NCBI GenBank assembly: GCA_934426255.1
Contig: CAKRYD010000009.1
Coordinates: 20,136-84,135 of the forward strand
DNA: 64,000 nt
Reading direction: 5' to 3'
DNA from: an uncultured Bacteroidaceae bacterium
GTDB taxonomy: Bacteria; Bacteroidota; Bacteroidia; Bacteroidales; Bacteroidaceae
The position numbers were made by a program, and so were the translations under genes. Below, one piece after another: positions 34,020 to 44,948 of this stretch (position 1 is the stretch's first letter; the number at the start of each line of letters is the position of its first letter). The notes beneath the pieces are model-generated. The model was given only the letters and a program-made list of their open reading frames with translations, searched no databases and was not told the origin of the DNA.

Positions 34020-34982
34020 ATGAAAGATATGAGACAAAACAGATTCTTAGTGCTGTCTGTGGCATGTTTGCTGACAGTCAGTGGAATGCAAATGCAGGCT
34101 GCAGGAAGGAGAATGCCTGTGCTGATGCCCGACGATGTAGTTTCCGAATTGATCGAAGACAATGTGTCACCGCGCCATGTGCGTATGGCTCTTTATGAGT
34201 TCTTGAATAATCCGTTGGTGCATGCTAGCATTAATGTAGATTGCAACAAAGATCCGGATACCGGAGCTCTCAATTCGCGTTCTACAGAGTGTAATTTTAC
34301 TTGTCCAAAAGGACAGGGGCTTATCTCTAAGGTTAAGGATGCATTTGAACGGGATGAGGATGTGTCGTATTCCTTAACGCATTTCCTTCCTTACCAGTCG
34401 TGCAACGGAAACTCGTCAACATTGATTCTGACGAGCGACAAGCCGAGTGTCGGAATCACTTTTCGCGCAAATAGAGCGGAAGAAGGGTTGGTGATGTGCG
34501 TTTCCAACGCTCAAAACAAGGACTTCAGGGATGCTTATTGTATTTCGTGGAGAGAAGTAGATGGCAAGTTGAAAGGAACAGTACTTTTGGTGACTTCCCG
34601 TCGCCCTGATGTGGTTGAACGTCTCTATAAGGCAAAATCCATGGTGCAGTCGCTTTCGCCCGATGAGCTTGAGGCATACCGCCAGGAACTGACCAAAGAT
34701 ATGTCTTTCAATGAACTTTCTTCGGCAATGGAGAAGTATGGTATTACACTACCCAAGAAAAAACTTTATTCTGATACCAAAATGAACGATCTAGCTACCT
34801 ATCGCGACCAGTTGCAGAAAGCGGCCAACGCATGTTTGCAGACTGCGGCCACTTATACCAAGCGTGGCACGAAGGCCGACCGTTTGCTTGCGAAAGAATG
34901 CATGAAGCAGTATAAAGACTACCAGAAGAAGCTGGCCGAAACGGATAAAGCGATCCAAAAGCTGCTGAAAAAGAATAAGTGA
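34020..34982 (+). CDS. Exported protein of unknown function in the sigma operon
   Basis: A 320-residue exported protein that I do not recognise. The signal peptide is RFLVLSVACLLTVSGMQMQA. The middle (about 55-200) contains two Cys pairs (CNFTCPKG, CISW and others) and beta-rich stretches. The last ~120 residues are charged and helical (LSPDELEAYRQELTKDMSFNELSSAMEKYG; KECMKQYKDYQKKLAETDKAIQKLLKK), suggestive of coiled coil. It follows the anti-sigma gene by 33 bases and may be a target or sensor of that system. ATG at 34020 or 34029 are both possible starts. Confidence 0.7.
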   Translation: MKDMRQNRFLVLSVACLLTVSGMQMQAAGRRMPVLMPDDVVSELIEDNVSPRHVRMALYEFLNNPLVHASINVDCNKDPDTGALNSRSTECNFTCPKGQGLISKVKDAFERDEDVSYSLTHFLPYQSCNGNSSTLILTSDKPSVGITFRANRAEEGLVMCVSNAQNKDFRDAYCISWREVDGKLKGTVLLVTSRRPDVVERLYKAKSMVQSLSPDELEAYRQELTKDMSFNELSSAMEKYGITLPKKKLYSDTKMNDLATYRDQLQKAANACLQTAATYTKRGTKADRLLAKECMKQYKDYQKKLAETDKAIQKLLKKNK

Positions 34983-35193
34983 ATGCAATGTATGCTGAAT
35001 AGTCTTTGCTTTTTACGGTCTTATTAACGTGGTTGTTAAAAACCGAAGGCAGGCAATTGAAACGGCAAAGCAGTAAATTGGAAAAGAAAAGTACTGATTT
35101 GAATTTGAAAACGATAAAATCTCTTTATGTTACCTTGTGAGCCCCAATGATAATGAGGCTTTGAAAAACATCTGTACACGAGTTGTAAAAAGA
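34983..35193. other. Spacer between the sigma operon and ilvC
   Basis: No gene or clear signal is seen. Confidence 0.4.
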
Positions 35194-35237
35194 AGAGCGG
35201 GAAGCCCATCTCATATAGAGAAAAGGCTTTCCGCTCT
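35194..35237 (-). terminator. Terminator of the ilv operon
   Basis: AGAGCGGGAAGCC (35194-35206) pairs with GGCTTTCCGCTCT (35225-35237) with one wobble pair. On the minus strand a TCTTTTTAC tail follows. Confidence 0.85.
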
Positions 35238-35259
35238 CATTGGTTATATCGCAGTGCGA

Positions 35260-36303
35260 TTAGTTGTTTTCGGGACGGAGCTTGCGAACAACTTCGCCTG
35301 TACGCCACATTTCACTTTCGTGCAAAGCTTCCAGCTCTTTTTGCAGACCTACACGGTAGTCGGGCTTGGAGTTTGCATCAATGGATATCTGCGCTTCATG
35401 ACCGCTGGCAACGCTGTTGTAAAGCTTTTCCATGACAGGTTTGATGGCATCGTGGAACGGACCCATCCAATCGAGGGCACCGCGTTGGGCAGTAGTAGAA
35501 CAATTGGCATACATCCAATCCATTCCGTTCTTGGCAAAGAGAGGCATGAGCGATTGAGTAAGCTCTTCGACAGTCTCATTGAATGCTTCTGAAGGAGTGT
35601 GCCCGTGTTCGCGAAGGGTCTCGTATTGTGCAAGGAGCAATCCCTGGATGGCACCCATCAGAGAGCCGCGTTCACCGGTAAGGTCGGAAGTAGCTTCGCG
35701 TTTAAAAGTGGTTTCAAAAAGATAGCCCGAACCGATACCTACACCGAAAGCCAATACTTTTTCAAGAGCATTGCCTGAATAATCTTGATAAACGGCATAA
35801 GAGGAGTTTAAGCCGCGTCCTTCAAGAAACATGGTGCGCAAGGAAGTTCCCGAGCCTTTGGGAGCAACCATGATGACATCGATGTCTTTGGGAGGAACAA
35901 CACCGGTACGATCGTTCCAAGTGATGGCGAAACCATGCGAGAAGTAAAGCGTCTTGCCGGTGGTCAAGTGGGGCTTGATGGTAGGCCAAAGTTGCATTTG
36001 TGCCGCATCGCTCAGCAGCATGCACACGATGGTGCCTTTTTCAGCGGCTTCTTCAATCGAGAATAAGGTTTTTCCTGGAACCCATCCGTCTGCAACGGCT
36101 TTTTCGAAAGTTTTGCCTTGACGCTGTCCTACAATGACGTTGAAACCATTGTCGCGGAGGTTGCAAGCCTGACCGGGACCTTGAACACCATAACCGAGAA
36201 CGGCGATAGTTTCACCTTTCAATACCTCACGAGCTTTTTCGAGAGGGAACTCTTCGCGGGTCATAACTTCTTCGATGACACCGCCAAAATTCATTTTTGC
36301 CAT
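35260..36303 (-). CDS. ilvC: Ketol-acid reductoisomerase
   Basis: Converts acetolactate to dihydroxyisovalerate (and the isoleucine analogue) with NADPH and Mg2+. The 347-residue protein has the nucleotide-binding AVLGYGVQGPGQACNLRDNG near residue 36, the APKGSG segment, the Mg-binding DLTGERGSLMGAIQGL helix and the CSTTAQRGALDW stretch. I chose the ATG at 36303 (MAKMNFGG), which fits family length; the frame runs 14 codons further up into the intergenic leader. It is the last gene of the ilv operon. Confidence 0.95.
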   Translation of the reverse strand: MAKMNFGGVIEEVMTREEFPLEKAREVLKGETIAVLGYGVQGPGQACNLRDNGFNVIVGQRQGKTFEKAVADGWVPGKTLFSIEEAAEKGTIVCMLLSDAAQMQLWPTIKPHLTTGKTLYFSHGFAITWNDRTGVVPPKDIDVIMVAPKGSGTSLRTMFLEGRGLNSSYAVYQDYSGNALEKVLAFGVGIGSGYLFETTFKREATSDLTGERGSLMGAIQGLLLAQYETLREHGHTPSEAFNETVEELTQSLMPLFAKNGMDWMYANCSTTAQRGALDWMGPFHDAIKPVMEKLYNSVASGHEAQISIDANSKPDYRVGLQKELEALHESEMWRTGEVVRKLRPENN

Positions 36304-36356
36304 TTTGTTTAAACTGTTACGCAGCCGAAGCTGCAAGTTATACATATGTAATTGTG

Positions 36357-37154
36357 TTATTTAATATTCTCTTGTTTAACCATGGGCTCAAACGTAACTG
36401 CGCAATGGCAGACCGTTTCGCCTGTTTGCTGGTTTCTTTCGTCGTCAAGGTTTTTTTTGACGACAATGTTGTATTTGTCTGTTGCGACTTCCTTGACTAA
36501 AATGCCTAATTGGTCGCCACAATAGCTTTCGGAATTGTAGGCTATCTCAAGATGAGCTACCTGATGAGTGCTGAAAAGCTCCTTGGGGAATGTATCAAGT
36601 ATGAACTCAATGTATCGGATGCTATTGACATGATTGTTTTCATCGATATCACTGTAATATGTGGGGCGATTGTGGAGACAGAAGCTGTTGTCAAGGCGTA
36701 TCCGGCTGAACGGTTGAATGGAACAGTAACGTTCTGTTTCAATATAGGGATCAAAAGTGTGCCCGAACAGCTCTTCCAGGACCTGTGGCTTTCGCGTAGT
36801 TTCGTCAATCATGGCCCAAATGGTAAACACATAGCCAATGATGTTACCTTTCGCATCACGTATGTCAAAGCAACGGTCGGTGAAGTAACGGTAATAGCGG
36901 CAAATCCAGGTGGAAATGGTATATTCCTCGCCCAGCTTGGGCCAAGAAATCATATCAAAGGACATACGGGAAAGTACCCAAAGGAAACGATGCCCGTTAA
37001 GCGTAAGCCGGTCGAAGCCGCGTGCTCCGGCGTGATTCTCGGCACATGCCAATACATGTTTGCCCAATACTCTCCAACTCAAGCGACCGGTGTAGTCATC
37101 GTCAAAAGGTTGCACCGTAAACTTGAACGAATCAACTTTTTGTCCTTCCGGCAT
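36357..37154 (-). CDS. Acyl-ACP thioesterase
   Basis: A 265-residue double hot-dog protein of the bacterial acyl-ACP thioesterase family. The first hot-dog helix contains HAGARGFDRLTLNGHRFLWVLSRMSFDM, and TISTWICRYYRYFTDRCFDIRDAKGNIIGYVFTIW is the adjoining strand pair. The second half carries the catalytic-type motif YSDIDENNHVNSIRYIEFILD. It releases free fatty acids from acyl carrier protein. It lies inside the ilv operon, 4 bases after ilvN and before ilvC. I took the ATG at 37154 because the longer frame overlaps ilvN. Its place suggests coordination with branched-chain precursors, but that is inference. Confidence 0.88.
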   Translation of the reverse strand: MPEGQKVDSFKFTVQPFDDDYTGRLSWRVLGKHVLACAENHAGARGFDRLTLNGHRFLWVLSRMSFDMISWPKLGEEYTISTWICRYYRYFTDRCFDIRDAKGNIIGYVFTIWAMIDETTRKPQVLEELFGHTFDPYIETERYCSIQPFSRIRLDNSFCLHNRPTYYSDIDENNHVNSIRYIEFILDTFPKELFSTHQVAHLEIAYNSESYCGDQLGILVKEVATDKYNIVVKKNLDDERNQQTGETVCHCAVTFEPMVKQENIK

Positions 37155-37158
37155 GGCT

Positions 37159-37728
37159 TTATGATTTTTCTTGCAAGATTTTTTGCTCGTATCGTTTTTG
37201 GCGTTCACAGAGGTATTCGTCCAATAGTTCGCGACGGTTCTTTGTAATCGCAATGGCACCGGAACGGACATACTGCAAGATACAGTCCCACCGTTTCAAA
37301 TTGTCGTAGAGGGCAAGGATTTCTTCTGTCATGCCGTCTTTGGTTACAATTGAATATGTGGGATTAACTTCAACGATATTGCCCGAATATATGCGAATGA
37401 TTTTGGAAATTTCGTGATGCTCCAGAATCTTTGGAGTACTTAGCTTGAACAATGCAACTTCTTGTATATAGATGTCGTCACTCGTAAAATAGTTGGCACG
37501 AACAACACCGATTTTCTTTTCAATCTGCTTGGTCATTTTTTGGATAGTGCACTCGTCATTCCAACACGTGATGGTGTAACGGTGCAGTCCTTCAATGCTT
37601 GAAGCTGAGACATTGAGGCTTTCTATGTTGACTTGCCTGCGTGTAAAAACCGATGTGATTTCATTCAGCAGACCGGCAATATTTTCTGAGAAAATAATCA
37701 GAGTATATAAAATCTTGTTAGCATCCAT
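37159..37728 (-). CDS. ilvN: Acetolactate synthase small (regulatory) subunit
   Basis: The 189-residue regulatory partner of IlvB, giving feedback inhibition by valine. The N-terminal ACT domain (about 5-80) reads LYTLIIFSENIAGLLNEITSVFTRRQVNIESLNVSAS. The C-terminal half (HHEISKIIRIYSGNIVEVNPTYSIVTKDG) is the usual small-subunit domain. It follows ilvB by 12 bases. Confidence 0.92.
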   Translation of the reverse strand: MDANKILYTLIIFSENIAGLLNEITSVFTRRQVNIESLNVSASSIEGLHRYTITCWNDECTIQKMTKQIEKKIGVVRANYFTSDDIYIQEVALFKLSTPKILEHHEISKIIRIYSGNIVEVNPTYSIVTKDGMTEEILALYDNLKRWDCILQYVRSGAIAITKNRRELLDEYLCERQKRYEQKILQEKS

Positions 37729-37740
37729 ATTCTTCTGAAA

Positions 37741-39441
37741 CTATTTAATTTCCAACATCATATCATCAACATTATTTCCCGGACAGCACATCGGTAATAC
37801 GTTGTCCTCATCCATTACAGCCACTTCCAATAGAAATGGTCCTTCTGTCGAAAGCATCTTTTGAATGGCACCATCTAAATTCTCACGCTCTGTGACAAGT
37901 TGGAAAGGTATGCTGTAGGCATCTGCAATCTTTGAGTAGTCAGGGCTGAGCAAGTGGGTAAACGAGTAACGATGGTTGAAGAAAAGTTCTTGCCACTGGC
38001 GAACATTTCCCAAATAATTATTGTTTAATAAAACAATCTTCACCGGAGATTTCTGTTCCATAATGGTTCCAAGTTCTTCTATGGTCATTTGAAAACCTCC
38101 ATCGCCTACGAAAAGACAAACTGTACGGTCTGGTGCTCCGAATGTGGCACCGATTGCCGCAGGCAAACCAAAGCCCATGGTTCCCATTCCGCCCGAAGTA
38201 ACGATGCTTCTGCTTTCTGTAAATCTGGAATAGCGTGCTGCCATCATTTGGTTCTGACCAACATCAGTTACGACAATAGCCTTGTCGTTGGCAAACGTAG
38301 ATACTCGGTCAACGACCTCGCCCATTTTGATGGGGCCTGCTTGCGGATGTACTTCCGAGCTGATGACTTTTTCAAATTCCTTTTTATGATATTCCTTGAA
38401 GCTTTCCCTCCATTCCTTGTGCTTGTTACTGTCTACTTTCTTAAGGACTTGAGCAACCGTATCTTTGCAATTGCCGAGTACGGCAACGTCAACGTTAATA
38501 TTCTTATTTATTTCAGCCGGGTCGATGTCAAAATGAATTTTCTTTGCCTGCCTGGCGTACGTACTGACTTTGCCTGTGATACGGTCGTCGAAGCGCATGC
38601 CGATGGCTATCAAAAGGTCACATTCTTGTGTCTTGACGTTGGATGCCAAACTGCCGTGCATGCCTAACATTCCGACATTGAGCGGATGATCCGAAGGAAG
38701 GCACGAAAGTCCTAACAATGTGCAGGCCGCCGGCAAATCAGCCTTTTCAATAAGCTCTTTGACTTCTTCTTGGGCATTACCGAGCTCGACTCCTTGACCT
38801 ATCAGCACTAAAGGCTTTTTGGATTCGTTGATAAGTTTTGCGGCTGTCTCAATGCTTTCTTCATTGGTCGCCGGTAGAGCTTCATAGCCACGCATGAATC
38901 CGATTTTTTGAGGCCGAAATTCTGCCGTCTCGGTCTGGGCGTTTTTTGTGAAGTCGAGAACTACCGGTCCGGGGCGCCCGCTGCTGGCTACGTAGAAGGC
39001 GCATTTTATTGCGTAGGCGATGTCTTCTGCTCGTCTAATTTGGTAAGCCCATTTGCTGATGGGGTGTGCAACATTTACTATGTCGCATTCTTGAAAAGCA
39101 TCGGTCCCTAACATATTGGTTCCAACTTGTCCGGCAATGACAACGACCGGTGTGCTGTCGAGCATGGCATCGGCTATGCCTGTTACGGTATTGGTTGCAC
39201 CGGGTCCGCTTGTAACAAGGCAGACTCCGACTTTTCCGCTGACGCGTGCATAGCCTTCTGCTGCGTGGATGGCTCCTTGTTCGTGTCTGACCAATATGTG
39301 TTTTAATTTGTTCCTATAGTCGTAGAGTGCATCATAGACCGGCATGATTTGTCCGCCCGGGTAACCGAAAAGGGTGGTGACGCCTTCTGCTATCAAGCTC
39401 TGCATGAATATTTCAGCACCTGTTAATTTTGTTTGTGTCAT
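37741..39441 (-). CDS. ilvB: Acetolactate synthase large (catalytic) subunit
   Basis: Condenses pyruvate with pyruvate or 2-ketobutyrate using thiamine diphosphate, FAD and Mg2+, the first common step of branched-chain amino-acid synthesis. The 566-residue protein has the N-terminal LFGYPGGQIMPVYDAL and the ThDP glutamate in HEQGAIHAAEGYARVSGKVG. A central FAD region follows, and the Mg/ThDP motif is GDGGFQMTIEELGTIMEQKSPVKIVLLNN near residue 440. It is second in the operon. A 94-base gap after ilvD contains a 9-bp inverted repeat (39472-39480 with 39502-39510). Confidence 0.95.
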   Translation of the reverse strand: MTQTKLTGAEIFMQSLIAEGVTTLFGYPGGQIMPVYDALYDYRNKLKHILVRHEQGAIHAAEGYARVSGKVGVCLVTSGPGATNTVTGIADAMLDSTPVVVIAGQVGTNMLGTDAFQECDIVNVAHPISKWAYQIRRAEDIAYAIKCAFYVASSGRPGPVVLDFTKNAQTETAEFRPQKIGFMRGYEALPATNEESIETAAKLINESKKPLVLIGQGVELGNAQEEVKELIEKADLPAACTLLGLSCLPSDHPLNVGMLGMHGSLASNVKTQECDLLIAIGMRFDDRITGKVSTYARQAKKIHFDIDPAEINKNINVDVAVLGNCKDTVAQVLKKVDSNKHKEWRESFKEYHKKEFEKVISSEVHPQAGPIKMGEVVDRVSTFANDKAIVVTDVGQNQMMAARYSRFTESRSIVTSGGMGTMGFGLPAAIGATFGAPDRTVCLFVGDGGFQMTIEELGTIMEQKSPVKIVLLNNNYLGNVRQWQELFFNHRYSFTHLLSPDYSKIADAYSIPFQLVTERENLDGAIQKMLSTEGPFLLEVAVMDEDNVLPMCCPGNNVDDMMLEIK

Positions 39442-39535
39442 GGATGATGATGAATCTGTGTATATTAAAATCGCCTCCCTTCGGCCTTGATGTGCAGACG
39501 TAGGGAAGCGACATTTTTGGCCTGTTTTTCTGTTT

Positions 39536-41338
<1,803 letters not shown>

Positions 41339-41366
41339 GGTTTTTACTTCCTTCCACTTGTGGAGG

Positions 41367-41397
41367 CAAAATTACATCAAAAGTGTTGGAAAAGCAA
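41367..41397 (-). promoter_or_regulatory. Promoter of the ilv operon
   Basis: On the minus strand the -33 TTGC is at 41394-41397 and the -7 box TAATTTTG at 41367-41374, spaced 19 bases. Confidence 0.65.
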
Positions 41398-41512
41398 CCC
41401 CTTAAATTGCAAATTATATATTTTTTACCTTAGTTGCTGCCATCTTGCGCATTTATCTTTCAAGGGTGCAATCGGATGCCAATTACTTGTTAACCGGATG
41501 TTTCAAATGGGT

Positions 41513-42625
41513 TTATTCAAGCGTATTGTCTCTATTGAAATTGCTGCCAGGATAGTGACCTGCCAAATAGAGCAGATAGTGGTCTAAGATGGTCATGGCG
41601 GCCATGCCTTCGACTACGGGAACCGCTCGCGGAAGCACGCAGGGGTCGTGACGTCCTTGTGCTTTGAAGCTGACGGGGTTTCCATGCAGGTCTACGGTGT
41701 CTTGTTGCTTTAGAATTGTGGCTACGGGCTTGAATGCTATTCTGAAATAAATGTCTTGTCCGTTGCTGATGCCGCCTTGTATGCCTCCGCTGTGGTTGGT
41801 AGCGGTTGTGATGCCTCCTTTCCCGTTGGGTTTGAAAGTGTCATTTTGTTCACTTCCGCGTGTTGTCAAGCCTGAAAATCCCTCGCCGTATTCAAATCCT
41901 TTTACGGCGTTGATGCTGAACATAGCTGCTGCCAATCCGGCTTGCAACCGTCCAAATACGGGCTCGCCCAATCCTGCCGGGCATCCCGAAATGATGCCGG
42001 TGATGGTTCCGCCAATGGTGTCGCCGTCTTTTTTTACCGATTCTATCAGCTGTTCCATGGCTTTTGCTTTTTCCGGGTCGGGACAGCGTACGGCATTGCT
42101 TTCTGTCAGATCCAGATTGTAGAGCTTGTAATCGTTTTCCAATGCGATGTTGCCTACTTGCGAGGTGTATGCTCTGATGGTGATTCCAACCTTATGCAAT
42201 GCCATTTTGGCTAACGCTCCGCCTACGCAGCGCGTAATGGTTTCCCGAGCTGATGAGCGTCCTCCGCCGCGGTGATCACGTATGCCGTATTTTTTGTAGT
42301 AAGTATAATCGGCATGCGAAGGACGGAACAGGTTGCGCATGTTTTCGTAGTCGCTTGAATGCTGGTTGGAGTTGTGTACGAAAAAGCCGATGGGGCAGCC
42401 TGTTGAATAGCCTTTGAAAATGCCTGAAAGCAGTTCTACTTCGTCTGCTTCGTTGCGCGATGTTGTGAGTGAGCTTTGGCCAGGTCGCCGGCGAGCCATT
42501 TCCCGATGCAGCAGGTCTTTGTCGATTCTGATGCCTGCGGGCATTCCGTCGATAATGCCGCCAATGCCTGCTCCATGACTTTCACCGAACGATGTCAAGC
42601 GAAACAGAGTCCCAAAGCTGTTCAT
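41513..42625 (-). CDS. aroC: Chorismate synthase
   Basis: Converts EPSP to chorismate with reduced FMN, the last step of the shikimate pathway. The 370-residue protein shows the three family signatures: GESHGAGIGGIIDGMPAG at the N-terminus, GGGRSSARETITRCVGGALAK around residue 120, and the C-terminal GRHDPCVLPRAVPVVEGM. slyD lies 18 bases upstream, so the two are probably one transcript. Confidence 0.96.
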   Translation of the reverse strand: MNSFGTLFRLTSFGESHGAGIGGIIDGMPAGIRIDKDLLHREMARRRPGQSSLTTSRNEADEVELLSGIFKGYSTGCPIGFFVHNSNQHSSDYENMRNLFRPSHADYTYYKKYGIRDHRGGGRSSARETITRCVGGALAKMALHKVGITIRAYTSQVGNIALENDYKLYNLDLTESNAVRCPDPEKAKAMEQLIESVKKDGDTIGGTITGIISGCPAGLGEPVFGRLQAGLAAAMFSINAVKGFEYGEGFSGLTTRGSEQNDTFKPNGKGGITTATNHSGGIQGGISNGQDIYFRIAFKPVATILKQQDTVDLHGNPVSFKAQGRHDPCVLPRAVPVVEGMAAMTILDHYLLYLAGHYPGSNFNRDNTLE

Positions 42626-42643
42626 CCTATTTTCTTTTGAATG

Positions 42644-43249
42644 TTAGTCTTTGCAGCATCCGCCATCGTGGTGGCAACCGCAGCTTCCGTGTCCTTCGTG
42701 GTGATGGTTGCATCTTTCATGGTGATGGCCGCAACATTCGCAGTCTTCTTCACCGTTCATTTTGTTGACAAAGCTCTCTATTTCTTTTGTCGTTGCCGGG
42801 CGGTTGGCTACGATATGGCCTTTAAAGTGAAGGGGCTTGCCGGCAAGCGGATGGTTAAGATCCATCACTACTACGTTGTCGCGCACCTCCTTTACAATGC
42901 CGTCAAATCTGTTGCCGTCGGCATTGGCCAAAGGAATGACATTTCCCGGATATATCCGTACTTCATCAAATTTTCCATCGACCTTGAAAATTTCTTTAGA
43001 GAGCTCGATGACGTGTTCGTCCATGAATTCTCCGTAGGCTTTGTCTACGGGAATGGTAAAGTCAAACTCGTCTCCTTCTTTTAGGCCTTTGATGCCTTCT
43101 TCAAACGATTCGAGGGCGAAGCCCAGACCTGTAATGAATGCGAACGGATGTTCTTCAGATGTTTTTTCTACAAGATCTATGTTTCCCGATTCATTGGGAA
43201 CGAAAAGTTCGTAGTCTACCTCTACGTAATTATTGTTTGTTGATTCCAT
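42644..43249 (-). CDS. slyD: SlyD-like FKBP-type peptidyl-prolyl isomerase
   Basis: A 201-residue cytoplasmic prolyl isomerase and metallochaperone type protein. The FKBP domain (YELFVPNE... to PFAFITGLGFALESFEEGIKGLKEGDEFDFTIP) is interrupted by the insert-in-flap region (VDKAYGEFMDEHVIELSKEIF...) and continues to DLNHPLAGKPLHFKGHIV. The last ~25 residues form a His/Cys-rich metal-binding tail (ECCGHHHERCNHHHEGHGSCGCHH). Ni2+ or Zn2+ binding is expected from the family. It has a promoter box at 43280 and is followed by aroC. Confidence 0.92.
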   Translation of the reverse strand: MESTNNNYVEVDYELFVPNESGNIDLVEKTSEEHPFAFITGLGFALESFEEGIKGLKEGDEFDFTIPVDKAYGEFMDEHVIELSKEIFKVDGKFDEVRIYPGNVIPLANADGNRFDGIVKEVRDNVVVMDLNHPLAGKPLHFKGHIVANRPATTKEIESFVNKMNGEEDCECCGHHHERCNHHHEGHGSCGCHHDGGCCKD

Positions 43250-43279
43250 TTTCTAATGTGTTAATGCTAAACTGAAGTG

Positions 43280-43287
43280 CAAAGATA
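43280..43287 (-). promoter_or_regulatory. -7 box for slyD-aroC
   Basis: Minus strand TATCTTTG, about 30 bases before the slyD start. Confidence 0.5.
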
Positions 43288-43481
43288 AGCAATAAGTCTT
43301 GATTAGCTTGTCTGGTGTGGCTGCAAACTGGGAATCTGTTTGTTTGTTTTTTGATTTGCTGCCTGTTTCTTCGGATTTTCCGCGTTGTCGTGCGATTTTG
43401 CTGCGTCAGAGATTTGGCGCGATGCTCAACGGATAGTGTCAGCCGTTGTTCCGGCCGGATGGTGTATGGATGTGCAACGGC

Positions 43482-44291
43482 CTATTGGGCCTGTTCCTTT
43501 CGCAGTTGCCAAAAGGCTATGGCGGCTGCGGCTGCTACGTTGAGCGAATCGACACCGTGGCTCATGGGAATGCGTGCCACATAGTCGGCCTGGGCTATTG
43601 TTTCCGTCTTCAGACCGTAGCCTTCGCTTCCCATGATGATGGCTAAGCGTGGTTCTGCCGTCAAGGCTGCGTGGGTTATCGGGACAGAATGTTCGGTTAG
43701 AGCCATGGCTACGGTGCGAAATCCTATTTTGTTGAGCGACGATAGCGGGGTGTCGAGAAAGGTCCACGGTAATAAGAAGACTGAACCCATCGATACGCGT
43801 ATGGCTCTGCGGTTGAGAGGGTCGCACGAGGAGGGTGTGAGAAGGGCAGCGTCAATGCCGAGTGCTGCCGCCGAACGAAAGATGATGCCTATATTGGTGG
43901 AGTCTACCACATTGTCGATAACGACAATACGTCTGGCATTCTTGCATGTCTCTTCAACAGATGGTGTGTGTGGGCGTCGCATGGCACATAACACGCCGCG
44001 CGTCAGCGTATAGCCGGTGAGTGAGGCAAGCAGTGATCTTTCGCCGGTGTAGACGGGTATGTCATGGCACATTTCAACGATGTCGGCAGCATCTCCGTGG
44101 ATGTGCTTTTCTTCGCACAACAGGGCTATTGGCTCATGTCCGGCTTGCAGGGCTGTGCGGATGACTTTGGGACTTTCTGCTATGAAGATGCCTTTATCCG
44201 GCTCTATGCGGCTGCGCAGTTGGGTTTCGGTCAGGCTGCTGAACAGCTCTGTGCCGGGATGTGTAAGCGAGGTGATTTTGACGATGGACAT
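43482..44291 (-). CDS. SpoU/TrmH-family RNA 2'-O-methyltransferase
   Basis: A 269-residue RNA methyltransferase of the SPOUT fold. An N-terminal substrate-binding part (about 1-105) precedes the catalytic knot: VVIDNVVDSTNIGIIFRSAAALGIDA (motif 1 with the catalytic Asn/Arg), IIMGSEGYGL (motif 2) and IPMSHGVDSLNVAAAAAIAFW (motif 3). The rRNA or tRNA target cannot be told. It is followed by a gene-free 230 bases and preceded, 22 bases away, by the HXXEE gene. Confidence 0.9.
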   Translation of the reverse strand: MSIVKITSLTHPGTELFSSLTETQLRSRIEPDKGIFIAESPKVIRTALQAGHEPIALLCEEKHIHGDAADIVEMCHDIPVYTGERSLLASLTGYTLTRGVLCAMRRPHTPSVEETCKNARRIVVIDNVVDSTNIGIIFRSAAALGIDAALLTPSSCDPLNRRAIRVSMGSVFLLPWTFLDTPLSSLNKIGFRTVAMALTEHSVPITHAALTAEPRLAIIMGSEGYGLKTETIAQADYVARIPMSHGVDSLNVAAAAAIAFWQLRKEQAQ

Positions 44292-44313
44292 GAAAGTATG
44301 TTTGGTGGACTTG

Positions 44314-44850
44314 TTATGGTCTGTGAAGCATTTTTGTCAGGAACTTTGCAATAAGCAGGATGGCAAACCGATTGATGGCCGCAAGGCAGATACCTGCTAT
44401 GGCGAGTGCAAGCAAGTGGAGTGGGGTGTATATGTTGAAGAATGTAGCGAGTATGCTGATGGAGAGCGGGAGTGTGATGAGGGCGGTGATAAGCCCGGGC
44501 ACGTATGTGCGCAGTCTGACAGCGTGGGCAATGTGAAGAATCAAATGAAGGGAAAAGGCGATAAACAGCGCAGACCATAGTTGCATGTATATGTGAGGCA
44601 GCAGGCCTGCGAGTATAAGTGCCGTGACGATGAGGATGATGAGCGATTTCTCGATGGCGGCAAAAGCCAAAGCTGCGGGGGTAAGTTTTGGAACGAGGGT
44701 TGCTGCCTGCAAAAGTACGGGTACGTGTGAGTGCGGCTCGTCTGCACTTTTGGATATACGGCGGCATTGGGCTACGGCTTCTTCTGTTTCATGTAGCAAG
44801 AAAAGAATCAGAAAGGGAAAAGCGACGTATAAAACGGTTAAAGGGCTCAT
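44314..44850 (-). CDS. HXXEE-domain membrane protein
   Basis: A 178-residue integral membrane protein with about five hydrophobic segments. His20-Glu-Thr-Glu-Glu in the first helix (FLLHETEEAV) is the HXXEE signature of a small uncharacterised family. Further His residues in later helices (ALFIAFSLHLILHIAH) could complete a metal site. The N-terminal residues MSPLTVLYVAFPFLILF form the first helix without a cleavable signal. It lies between secA and the RNA methyltransferase in the same direction. The function is unknown. Confidence 0.75.
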   Translation of the reverse strand: MSPLTVLYVAFPFLILFLLHETEEAVAQCRRISKSADEPHSHVPVLLQAATLVPKLTPAALAFAAIEKSLIILIVTALILAGLLPHIYMQLWSALFIAFSLHLILHIAHAVRLRTYVPGLITALITLPLSISILATFFNIYTPLHLLALAIAGICLAAINRFAILLIAKFLTKMLHRP

Positions 44851-44948
44851 GATGGGTTTGTTGGAAAACTACAAGCAGAAGAGCGACGCGGGTGCGTTGC
44901 CTCCTGCTTGCAGTTGGAATATTCGACAGATGGCCAAGAGGTGCCGGC

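Noticed and set aside
39472..39510. Attenuator between ilvD and ilvB
   Set aside because: A 9-bp inverted repeat with one wobble exists, but no T-tract or leader peptide. It is more likely an RNA-processing or stability hairpin, or chance.
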